Assembly (NCBI GenBank): GCA_025331565.1
Contig: JAFREQ010000040.1
Span: forward strand, 4,699,001 to 4,763,000
Source of the DNA: Holacanthus passer
Taxonomy: Eukaryota; Chordata; Actinopteri; Pomacanthidae
DNA length: 64,000 nucleotides
Direction of reading: 5' to 3'
How positions within the stretch are numbered: position 1 is the first letter of the stretch; the number at the start of each line of letters is the position of its first letter. A program made the translations under genes and the position numbers. Shown here piece after piece: positions 1 through 7,984 of the stretch. The notes beneath the pieces are model-generated. The model was not told the DNA's origin. It saw only the letters and a program-made list of their open reading frames with translations, and ran no database searches.

Positions 1-153
1 TAATGATGTTTTTTTTCTACAAATTTCTATCTGTTCAAATATGTCAAAATGCAATGTCATTTGCATTTTCATTAGGTCTTTAGGTTTGATTTTGTTTGAC
101 TCTGACTAAAACATTTCAATCAATATTGTTGCAATAATTGTTCTTTTTTTCAG

Positions 154-168
154 GGCGATTGAGAAACA
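154..168 (+). other. Candidate 15-nt micro-exon (cassette 1)
   Basis: A run of T ends in CAG at 151-153, followed by 15 nt and then GTGTTAG, a weak donor. The block is a diverged version of the GATCTACA consensus. In the phase of the downstream stalk exon it would add R-R-L-R-N. In another frame it contains a stop, so coding use depends on phase. Confidence 0.3.
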
Positions 169-548
169 GTGTTAGTTTGGTCTGTCTACAACTGTTGGAT
201 TTATATTTGTGTACTAACCTAACTTAACCCTAACCTGAACCCTTCAATGCTTCATTTTTTTTAATGTTGTTTTTTTCCTGTATATTTGTCTGTTCAAATG
301 TTTGAACAATGTCATTTGCCTTTTCTTTAGGTCTGATGTTTGATTTTATTTGACTGAGTGTTATTTAATCTGCCTAAAATGTTTGAATGTTTTTGTTTTT
401 TTCAGGACAATCTCAAAACACAGTGTTATTTCAGTCTGTCCAAAACAGTTGGATTGATATTTGTCTAATAACCCTAACCCTAACCTTTCGATGCTTGTAA
501 TAACTTCTTTTTTTCAGAACGATCTACAAAGAAAAGGTTTTTCTTCAG

Positions 549-563
549 GTGGATCTACAGACA
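549..563 (+). other. Candidate 15-nt micro-exon (cassette 4)
   Basis: TTTTTCTTCAG lies at 538-548, then exactly 15 nt (GTGGATCTACAGACA), then a consensus GTAAGTG donor at 564. It is one of the two best-formed cassettes. In phase 1 it encodes S-G-S-T-D when joined to a preceding A. Cassette 3 (518-532) lies only 16 nt upstream, too close for an intron. The two could instead be one 46-nt exon (518-563). Confidence 0.4.
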
Positions 564-567
564 GTAA

Positions 568-870
568 GTGTTACGTTTTTTATTTTGGTTTTGGTTGGCT
601 GTGAGTCTCATTGGTCTGAAGGTCAGGATGTTTGTCATTTTTTCTGTGGTTCAGAAAAAATGGTTGCTTGTGGGGCTGTGGTTGCCCGTTTGCTGCTTGG
701 TTATTCGCTCTGCCAATGCTTTTGCCGGGCTGTTTGTTGGTCAGCCCTTCAGTTGGTCAAGTTGTTGGTCAGGCTTTCGGTCCGTCTGTCGGCTAGGTTG
801 TTGGTTGGCCCGTCTGATGCTCGGTTAGTTGGTTGTTGGTCAGGCTGTCAGTCCAGTTGTTGGTTGGTCT
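568..870 (+). repeat. GTTGTTGGTCAGGCTGTC-type degenerate repeat, first copy
   Basis: Degenerate short repeats built on GTTGGTCAGGC, GTCCGTCTGTCGGC and GTTGTTGG follow the cassette at 549. A related block at about 1,405-1,620 follows the cassette at 1,366, with the same opening TTGGTTGGCTGTGAGT. The open frame across 549-917 is low-complexity and has no protein signature. I treat this as non-coding repeat. Confidence 0.55.
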
Positions 871-999
871 TTCTGCTCGTTTGCAAGTTTATTTTTTATT
901 TAATTCTTTTTAATTAAAGTTTGATTTGGGTTGTTCATATAATTTTGTTATGTATAAAATGTTATCAACATTTGTGCATTAACCCCTTTTTTTCCCCAG

Positions 1000-1013
1000 A
1001 GAGCTCTACAAAC
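1000..1013 (+). other. Candidate 14-nt micro-exon (cassette 5)
   Basis: A strong acceptor (CCCCTTTTTTTCCCCAG, ending at 999, with TTAAC upstream as a possible branch point) is followed by 14 nt and a consensus GTAAGTA donor at 1014. At 14 nt rather than 15 it would shift the frame if included alone. Confidence 0.35.
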
Positions 1014-1079
1014 GTAAGTATTATTCTGGTCTGTCTAAAACTGTTAATATTGGTGTACTAACTGTTATTTCCTTCAAAG

Positions 1080-1092
1080 AGATCTATGATCA
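1080..1092 (+). other. Candidate 13-nt micro-exon with a TACTAAC branch site (cassette 6)
   Basis: A perfect TACTAAC lies at 1056-1062. A pyrimidine-rich stretch then runs to an AAG acceptor at 1077-1079, followed by 13 nt and GTAAGTG at 1093. In the other cassettes the acceptor would fall two bases earlier, where this copy reads CAA instead of CAG. It is either mutated or has shifted its acceptor by two bases. Confidence 0.3.
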
Positions 1093-1365
1093 GTAAGTGT
1101 TATTTTCTTATTTTCTTCAATTGTTCATTTTGAGTTTGGTTAGCTGTAAGAGTTTTTTGTCTGTCTAAAACATTTGTATCAGTATTGTTCTAACAATAAT
1201 TTTTTCAGTTAAGTATTTTGCTGATCTTAAATGTTTGTATCATCATTTGTGCAATCGCTTCTTTTTGCTTTTTTTTCCCAGGATGATCTACAAGCACAAG
1301 TGTTATTTCTGTCTGTCTAATTCTGTCTGTCTCTCTGTGTTATAACAGTTTTTTTTTATCCTCAG

Positions 1366-1380
1366 GTAAATCTACATACA
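1366..1380 (+). other. Candidate 15-nt micro-exon (cassette 8)
   Basis: A nine-T tract and ATCCTCAG (ending at 1365) precede 15 nt (GTAAATCTACATACA) and a GTAAGTG donor at 1381. In phase 1 it reads S-K-S-T-Y. Cassette 7 (1282-1299) lies 66 nt upstream. It has a strong CAG acceptor but an in-frame TGA in phase 1. Confidence 0.4.
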
Positions 1381-1632
1381 GTAAGTGTTTTATTTAAAAT
1401 TTTCTTCAATTGTGAATTTTGATGTTGGTTGGCTGTGAGTGCCATTTGTCTGAGGGCCAGGGTGTTGGCCCATCTGCTGCTAAGTTGTTTGCTTTGTCGA
1501 TGCTTTTGTCGGTTTGTTTGTTGGTCAGTCCTTGAATTGGTCATGTTGTTGACTGGGCTGTCCGTCTGCTGGTGAAATTTTGTGTTGGGCTGTTGGTCCG
1601 TCTGTCGGACATGTGTTTAGTGTGGCTGGACA

Positions 1633-2250
1633 GTGAAGAACTCGGAGAGAGAGATTGATAGTCGTCACGCCCTGAACCATTGGATTCACACATGTGGAAA
1701 GTTCATGAAGAAGTACATTGCAGATGGAATCAAGTTTGCACAAAGGAAAAAAATGTCTCTTGGATGTTTAAAATCAAAAAGAAGAATCAAGAAGAGGAGC
1801 ATATGCAACACATGTAAAAGGAAGCACCCAACATGTTTACTGAAGGTTGCACCTAGGAGGACAGGAAGAAAGAACAATGGGATGACATGAGAGTGGGAAA
1901 TATGTCAAAGCAAAAGATGAAGTCTAAATGGACCAATGAAAAGGAAACAACAATGGGATGACAAATGAAATGAGAGCGGGAAACATTCAAACAAAAGGAA
2001 AATTCAAAGGAAAGGATGAAGTGGAAACAGACCGATGAAGCGTTAAATTAAGCAACATCTAACCAAGCGGTGCACGACATAAATAGCACCTACATGGCAA
2101 CAGTTGTTGCAGTATGACTATCTACATTCAGCAACCCAGAGGATAAAGTTCTTGTATGTGCAATTCTGGACAACCATCGGAACACCACCTTCTTTGCAAG
2201 GAAATGCTGAAACTCTGGACACACAGAACATGCTCAACTGAAGCAATATG
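1633..2250 (+). mobile_element. Decayed BEL/Pao-like LTR-retroelement fragment (zinc-knuckle to protease region)
   Basis: Translation of 1,633-1,890 gives a basic segment with GCLKS, then C-N-T-C and a K-H-P-T-C-L motif. In BEL/Pao elements a zinc-knuckle-like region has G-C-L-K-x-G-H, C-x2-C and H-P-T-C-L-H in this order. Downstream at about 2,120-2,197 another frame reads S-N-P-E-D-K-V-L-V and A-I-L-D, which resembles the start of the BEL/Pao aspartic protease. The D-T/S-G-type active-site context is degenerate. The open frame ends in a stop (TGA about 1,888), and frame changes separate the parts. This is a dead fragment with no LTR visible. Family assignment rests on motif recognition only. 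Confidence 0.55.
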
Positions 2251-2339
2251 TATCTTGAAACCCATTTTCATTAAACTATGCTGGAGTAGTTTGGTGGGAA
2301 TTGGGTCTCTCTAATATTATAAAGACTAAGGTCGGCTAA

Positions 2340-3545
2340 CGGAATGCTTAAATCAGGTAGTCTCTCTGGAATCGGTGATGCTCTTGTCAGGCAGACTCTC
2401 TGCAAATGACGTCATGTCTCTTTGTCCAACACAGGTGGTCTCTTTGCAGCCAACACTGCTCTCCTCAGTGTGGTCTCTTTGCAGCCAACACTGCTCTCCT
2501 CAGTGTGGTCTCTCTGCAAACAGCAATGCTCTCGTCTGGTGGTCTCACTGCAAATGGCTGGTGCTTTTGTCAGGTGCTCTCTCTGCAAATGGCCGTGCTT
2601 TTGTCAGGTGGTCTCTCTGCAAATGACGGTGCTCTCGTCAGTGTCAGTGTCAGTGTGTTCTCTTTGCAGCCAACGCTGCTCTTGTCAGTGTGTTCTCTTT
2701 GCAGCCAACGCTGCTCTTGTCAGGTGGTCTTTCTGCAAACGGTTGGTGCTTTTGTCAGGTGCTCTCTCTGCAAATGGTTGGTGCTTTTGTCAGGTGCTCT
2801 CTCTGCAAATGGTTGGTGCTTTTGTCAGGTGCTCTCTCTGCAAACGGCCGGTGCTCTCGTCAGGTGGTCTCTCTGCAAATGGTTGGTGCTTTTGTCAGGT
2901 GCTCTCTCTCTGCAAACGGCCGGTGCTCTCGTCAGGTGGTCTCTCTGCAAATGGTTGGTGCTTTTGTCAGGTGCTCTCTCTCTGCAAACGGCCAGTGCTC
3001 TCGTCAGGTGGTCTCTCTGCAAATGGCTGGTGCTTTTGTCAGGTGCTCTCTCTCTGCAAACGGCCAGTGCTCTGTCTGCAAACAGCCCTCCCCATGATAG
3101 GGGATCTCTTTGCAAACAACACTCCCCGTGCCAGGTGGTCTCTCTGCAACTGCACACCCCAAGTCAGCGTGATCCCTCTGCAAACAGCCCTCCCCATGAT
3201 AGGGGATCTCTTTGCAAACACCGCACCCCGTGCCAGGTGGTCTCTCTGCAACTGCACACCCCAAGTCAGCGTGATCCCTCTGCAAACAGCCCTCCCCATG
3301 ACAGGGGATCTCTTTGCAAACAGCACTCCCCGTGCCAGGTGGTCTCTCTGCAACTGCACACCCCAAGTCAGCGTGATCCCTCTGCAAACAGCCCTCCCCA
3401 TGACAGGGGATCTCTTTGCAAACAGCGCTCTCCGTGCCAGGTGGTCTCTCTGCAACTGCACTCCCCAAGTCAGCGTGGTCTCTCTGCAAACAACACTCTC
3501 CGTGCCACAGGATCTCTTTGCAAAAACACTGCTCTAGTCAGCATG
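2340..3545. repeat. Minisatellite A (34-37 bp monomer; 102-bp trimer at 3,083-3,490)
   Basis: The monomer is typified by GGTGGTCTCTCTGCAAATGG and recurs with a 35-bp period around 2,741, 2,776 and 2,811. From 3,083 the array becomes a higher-order repeat. The block CAGCCCTCCCCATGA starts at 3,083, 3,185, 3,287 and 3,389, exactly 102 bp apart, and is made of three 34-bp monomers. Because 102 is divisible by three and the unit lacks stops in several frames, long open frames exist on both strands. They are a by-product of the repeat. The array sits between two copies of the BEL/Pao-like segment. Confidence 0.9.
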
Positions 3546-3583
3546 GGATTGAGAGTCTTGACATCCAAAAAATGCATGTGGAA

Positions 3584-3962
3584 ATGTGGAAAGTTCATGA
3601 AGAAGTACATTGCAGATGGAATCAAGTTTGCACAAAGGAAAAAAATGTCTCTTGGATGTTTAAAATCAGGATGCCATTCAAAAACCTGTGAGAAGAGGAG
3701 TATATGCAACAACTAGGAGGACCAGAAGAAAGAACAATGGGATGACAAATGAGAGTGGGAAACAACTCAAAGGAAACCTGTCAAAGCAAAGGATGAAGTC
3801 TAAACGGACCAATGAAAAGGAAAGGAAAAATGACAACTAAAATGAGAGTGGGAAACATTCAAACAAAAGGAAAGATCAAAGGAAAGGATAAAATGGAAAC
3901 ATAAAAACCAAGTGGTGCACTTGACATAAACAGAACCTAAGTGTCAAAGAGGATAAAGTCAA
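3584..3962 (+). mobile_element. Second copy of the BEL/Pao-like segment (duplicate of about 1,692-2,150)
   Basis: From ATGTGGAAAGTTCATGAAGA at 3,584 the sequence is nearly identical to 1,692 onward. This copy keeps G-C-L-K-S-G and S-K-T-C-E-K-R-S-I-C, which the first copy has partly lost. It lacks the segment with the H-P-T-C-L motif and stops at a TAG just after. Similarity continues through GGTGCAC...GACATAAA to AGAGGATAAAGT at about 3,951-3,962. It is non-functional. Each copy has a different internal deletion. Confidence 0.6.
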
Positions 3963-3975
3963 GACCAGGATATGG

Positions 3976-4644
3976 TCTTTGAGGTGGTCTGGAAACGACA
4001 ATGGTCAAATGAGGTGGTCTAAAAACGACAATGGTCAAAATGGTCAAATGAGGTGGTCTAAAAATGACAATGGTCAAAATGGTCAAATGAGGTGGTCTGA
4101 AAACAACAATGGTCAAAATGGTCAAATGAGGTGGTCTGAAAAAAACAACAATGGTCAAAATGGTCAAATGAGGTGGTCTGAAAAACAATGGTCAATGGTC
4201 AAATGAGGTGGTCTGAAAAAACAATGGTCAAAATGGTCAAATGAGGTGGTCTGAAAAACAATGGTCACAATGGTCAAATGAGGTGGTCTGAAAATGACAA
4301 TGTCAAAATGGTCAAATGAGGTGGTCTGAAAAATGACAATGGTCAAAATGGTCAAATGAGGTGGTCTAAAAATGACAATGGTCAAAATGGTCAAATGAGG
4401 TGGTCTAAAAATGACAATGGTCAAAATGGTCAAATGAGGTGGTCTAAAAATGACAATGGTCAAAATGGTCAAATGAGGTGGTCTGAAAAATGGTCAAAAT
4501 GGTCAAATGAGGTGGTCTGAAAATGACAATGGTCAAATGTGGTGGTCTGAAATGGTCAACAATGGTCAAATGGTCAAATGAGGTGGTCTGAAAAAACATG
4601 GTCAATGGGTCAAATGGGGGTGGTCAAATGAGGGGTCTCTGGGT

Positions 4645-4648
<4 letters not shown>
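3976..4648. repeat. Minisatellite B (30- and 39-bp units)
   Basis: Tandem units of AATGGTCAAATGAGGTGGTC plus a T(A/G)AAAA(T/C)GAC segment. The basic unit is 30 bp, and many units have an extra AATGGTCAA making 39 bp. The same array resumes at about 4,951-5,252, 5,560-5,765, 6,068-6,160 and 6,475-6,515 between the embedded elements. No coding signal is seen. Confidence 0.9.
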
Positions 4649-4687
<39 letters not shown>

Positions 4688-4691
<4 letters not shown>

Positions 4692-4950
4692 ACCCAAACG
4701 GCATCCGGCAGATGGCTGCCCACCGAAAGCCTGGTTCTGCCCGAGGTTTCTGCCTGTTAAAAGGAAGTTTTTCCTCGCCACTGTCGCCAAGTGCTTGCCG
4801 TAGGTGGGATTTTTTGGGTCTCTATAAATTATATTTTAAGATTATTTTTCTTGTGATTTGGTCCAAAATGTTCACAAAATTGAATTATAATAAAATAGAC
4901 AAAATTGGATTGAAAATATTCTCTTCTCTCTTCTCTCTTGTAAAAAGTAA
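4688..4950 (+). mobile_element. Teleost interspersed element, copy 1 of 4
   Basis: The 263-bp unit contains GAGGTTTCTGCCTGTTAAAA, then GGAAGTTTTTCCTCGCCACT, then TTGTGATTTGGTCCAAAATG. This resembles an element very common in teleost genomes, recalled as ending in TGTGATTTGGCGCTATATAA followed by AAATTGAATTG. Here the end is altered. There is no coding capacity. The order-level class (SINE, LINE tail or DNA element) cannot be fixed by eye. Confidence 0.65.
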
Positions 4951-5248
4951 TGGTCAAATGAGGTGGTCTAAAAATGACAATGGTCAAATGAGGTGGTCTA
5001 AAAATGACAATGGTCAAATGAGGTGGTCTGAAAAAACAACAAACAATGGTCAAATGAGGACAATGGTCAAAAAATGACAATGGTCAAAAGGACAATGGTC
5101 TAACAATGGTCAAATGGAGGTGGTCTAAAAATGACAATGGTCAAATGAGGTGGTCTGAAAAAACAATGGTCAAATTGGTCAAATGAGGTGGTCTGAAAAC
5201 AACAATGGGTCAAATGGGGTCAAATGAGGTGGTCTGAAAACAATGGGT

Positions 5249-5297
<49 letters not shown>

Positions 5298-5301
<4 letters not shown>

Positions 5302-5559
5302 ACCCAAACGGCATCCGGCAGATGGCCGCCCACCGAAAGCCTGGTTCTGCCCGAGGTTTCTGCCTGTTAAAAGGAAGTTTTCCTCGCCACTGTCGCCAAG
5401 TGCTTGCCGTAGGTGGGATTTTTTGGGTCTCTATAAATTATATTTTAAGATTATTTTTCTTGTGATTTGGTCCAAAATGTTCACAAAATTGAATTATAAT
5501 AAAATAGACAAAATTGGATTGAAAATATTCTCTTCTCTCTTCTCTCTTGTAAAAAGTAA
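5298..5559 (+). mobile_element. Teleost interspersed element, copy 2 of 4
   Basis: Same element as at 4,688, 262 bp long. It has one T fewer in the GAAGTTTTCC run and GCCGCCC in place of GCTGCCC near the start. Confidence 0.65.
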
Positions 5560-5763
5560 TGGTCAAATGAGGTGGTCTAAAAAAAAATGGTCAAAATGGT
5601 CAAATGAGGTGGTCTGTCTGAAAAAAACGACAATGGTCAAATGAGGTGGTCAAATGGTCTGAAAACAACAATGGTCAAATGAGGTGGTCAATAAAAATGA
5701 CAATGGTCAAATGAGGTGGTCTGAAAAAAAATGGTCAAATGTCAAATGAGGTGGTCAAATGGG

Positions 5764-5804
<41 letters not shown>

Positions 5805-5808
<4 letters not shown>

Positions 5809-6067
5809 ACCCAAACGGCATCCGGCAGATGGCTGCCCACCGAAAGCCTGGTTCTGCCCGAGGTTTCTGCCTGTTAAAAGGAAGTTTTTCCTCGCCACTG
5901 TCGCCAAGTGCTTGCCGTAGGTGGGATTTTTTGGGTCTCTATAAATTATATTTTAAGATTATTTTTCTTGTGATTTGGTCCAAAATGTTCACAAAATTGA
6001 ATTATAATAAAATAGACAAAATTGGATTGAAAATATTCTCTTCTCTCTTCTCTCTTGTAAAAAGTAA
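5805..6067 (+). mobile_element. Teleost interspersed element, copy 3 of 4
   Basis: Same element, 263 bp, essentially identical to copy 1, preceded by 40 bp of CT repeat and followed by a short block of minisatellite B. Confidence 0.65.
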
Positions 6068-6156
6068 TGGTCAAATGAGGTGGTCTGACAAAACAAATGA
6101 GGTGGTCTGAACAACAATGGTCAAATGGGTCAAATGGGGTCTGAAAACTCAATGGT

Positions 6157-6211
<55 letters not shown>

Positions 6212-6214
<3 letters not shown>

Positions 6215-6474
6215 AACCCAAACGGCATCCGGCAGATGGCTGCCCACCGAAAGCCTGGTTCTGCCCGAGGTTTCTGCCTGTTAAAAGGAAGTTTTTCCTC
6301 GCCACTGTCGCCAAGTGCTTGCCGTAGGTGGGATTTTTTGGGTCTCTATAAATTATATTTTAAGATTATTTTTCTTGTGATTTGGTCCAAAATGTTCACA
6401 AAATTGAATTATAATAAAATAGACAAAATTGGATTGAAAATATTCTCTTCTCTCTTCTCTCTTGTAAAAAGTAA
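6212..6474 (+). mobile_element. Teleost interspersed element, copy 4 of 4
   Basis: Same element, 263 bp, with CTAAACCC in place of CAAAACCC at its left junction. It is followed by one partial minisatellite-B unit and then the long pyrimidine tract. Confidence 0.65.
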
Positions 6475-6514
6475 TGGTCAAATGAGGTGGTCTACAAACA
6501 GCAATGGGTCAGAT

Positions 6515-7383
6515 AGGGTGCTGTCTCTGTCTTTGTGTCTCTCTCTCTTTCCCTCTCTCTGTTCTTTCAGTCTCTGTCTCGCTCTGTCAGTTTCTCTCTT
6601 GCTCTCTATCTCTCTCAGTCTCTCTTTCAGTCTCTCATACTCCTTCAGTCTCTCGTTCTCTTTCAGTCTCTTTCCCTCTCTCTTTCAGTCTCTCTCTTCT
6701 GCCAGTCTCTCTCTCTCTCTCTGTCTGTCTCTCTTTCAGTCTCTCTTGTTCTGTCTCTCTCTCGCTCTCTGTCTCTCTCTTTCAGTCTCTCTCAGTCTCT
6801 CTCTGTTCTCTCTTTCAGTCTCTCTCTCTCTCTTTCAGTCTTTGTCTCGCTCTGTCAGTTTCTCTCGTGCTGTCTGTCTCTCTCACACTCTCTTTCAGTC
6901 TCCCTCTTTCAGTCTCTCTCTTTCAGTCTTTCTCTTTCAGTCTCTTTTTTTCCTCCCTCCCAGTCTCTGTCTTTGTCTCTCTCTCTCTGTATCTCTCTTT
7001 CTCACTCTCTCTTTCAGTCTCTTTCTCTTTCAGTCTCTCTTTCCCTCGCTCTCTGTCTCTCTCTCACTCTCTGTCTCTCTCTTTCAGTCTCTCTCTCGCT
7101 CTCTCTCTCTCTGTCTCTCTCTCTCTTTCAGTCTCTCTTGTTCTCTGTTTCTCTCTCTCTCTCTGTTCCATCTCTGTTCCTCAGTCTCTCTCTCTCTTTC
7201 AGTCTTTGTCTCGCTTTGTCAGTTTCTCTCGTGCTGTCTGTCTCTCACACTCTCTTTCAGTCTTTCTCTTTGTCTTTCTCTTTCAGTCTCTTTTTTTCCT
7301 CCCTCTCTCAGTCTCTGTCTTTGTCTCTCTCTGTGTATCTCTCTTTTTCTCTTTCTCTCTCTTTCAGTCTCTTTCTCTTTCCC

Positions 7384-7439
<56 letters not shown>

Positions 7440-7441
7440 AG

Positions 7442-7473
<32 letters not shown>

Positions 7474-7845
7474 GTTCTCTCTCTCTTTCAGTCTTTGTCT
7501 CTCTCACACTCTCTTTCAGTCTCCCTCTTTCAGTCTTTTTTCCTCCCTCTCTCAGTCTCTGTCTTTGTCTCTCTCTCTGTGTATCTCTTTTTCTCACTCT
7601 CTCTTTCAGTCTCTTTCTCTTTCAGTCTCTCTTTCCCTCCCTCTCTGTCTCTCTCTCGCTCTTTCAGTGTCTCTCTCGCTCTCTGGTCCATCAGTGTCTC
7701 TCTCTTTCAGTCTCTGTCCCTCCCTCTCTGTCTCTCTTTCCCTCTCTCTCCGTGTATCTCTCTTTCTCACTTTCTCTTTCAGTCTCTCTCTCCTTCAGTC
7801 TCTTTCTCACTCTGTCAGTCTCTCTTTCTCACTTTCTCTCTGTCT
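6515..7845 (+). repeat. 1.3-kb polypyrimidine tract, CTCTCTTTCAGTCTCT type
   Basis: The + strand is almost entirely C and T, broken by recurring TTTCAG, CTGTCAG and CTCGCTCTG blocks. Hand counting gives over 40 CAG trinucleotides through 7,970, most preceded by at least eight pyrimidines. All three + frames are open for hundreds of codons (Ser/Leu/Val/Phe/Gln only), as expected for such a sequence. I do not call a protein. The homopurine-homopyrimidine character suggests triplex or slippage-prone DNA. Similar CT-rich sequence resumes at 7,894-7,985. Confidence 0.9.
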
Positions 7846-7893
7846 CTGTGAATTTTGCCACTGTGGGACGAATAAAGGTTTATCTTATCTTAT
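7846..7893 (+). mobile_element. 3' tail of a teleost LINE/SINE-type element
   Basis: GTGAATTTTGCCACTGTGGG followed by ACGAATAAAGG and a TTATCTTATCTTAT end matches the common teleost retroposon tail (GTGGGA-N-AATAAAGG with an ATCTT microsatellite). Related tails occur at about 17,366-17,410 and 42,329-42,376 in the opposite orientation. Only the tail is present. Confidence 0.55.
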
Positions 7894-7984
7894 TTCTGTC
7901 TTTCCCTCCCTCTCTCAGCCTCAATCGCTCTGTCAGTCTCTCTCACTCTCTCTCACTCTCTGTATCTATCTATCTCTCTCACTC

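Larger units (their letters stand above)
1..1400 (+). repeat. Diverged tandem units of about 250 bp carrying micro-exon-like cassettes
   Basis: Positions 1-153 align by eye with 262-405, and the stretch after 169 aligns with the stretch after 421, giving a period near 250-260 bp. A second pair of related segments is about 500-870 and 1,265-1,600. Nearly every unit holds a T-rich tract ending in CAG, a 13-19-nt block built around GATCTACA, and a donor-like GTAAGTGTTATT or GTGTTATT. That is followed by a conserved tail containing CTGTCTAAAAC. Cassettes are at 154-168, 406-420, 518-532, 549-563, 1000-1013, 1080-1092, 1282-1299 and 1366-1380. All lie on the + strand, the same strand as the membrane-protein exons at 11,356. 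The repeat structure is directly visible. That the cassettes are spliced is inference. Confidence 0.7.
4649..6515 (+). repeat. Four-copy higher-order repeat: (CT)n + 263-bp element + minisatellite B
   Basis: Each copy consists of a CT run, a 263-bp interspersed element and a stretch of minisatellite B. CT runs are at about 4,649-4,688 (40), 5,253-5,298 (46), 5,766-5,805 (40) and 6,161-6,213 (53). Element starts are 4,688, 5,298, 5,805 and 6,212, so spacings are 610, 507 and 407 bp. The shrinkage comes from ever fewer minisatellite units. The copies are almost identical, which points to recent amplification as a block. Confidence 0.85.

Noticed and set aside
549..917. Open frame starting ATGGATCTACAGACAG
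   Set aside because: No ATG with coding context precedes it. The frame runs through a donor site and a degenerate GTTGGTC repeat, and a competing frame is open over the same bases.
2406..3716. Open frame of 436 codons and companions on both strands across minisatellite A
   Set aside because: It exists only because the repeat unit lacks stops in several frames. The peptide is repeat composition with no domain, and overlapping long frames on both strands are typical of satellites.
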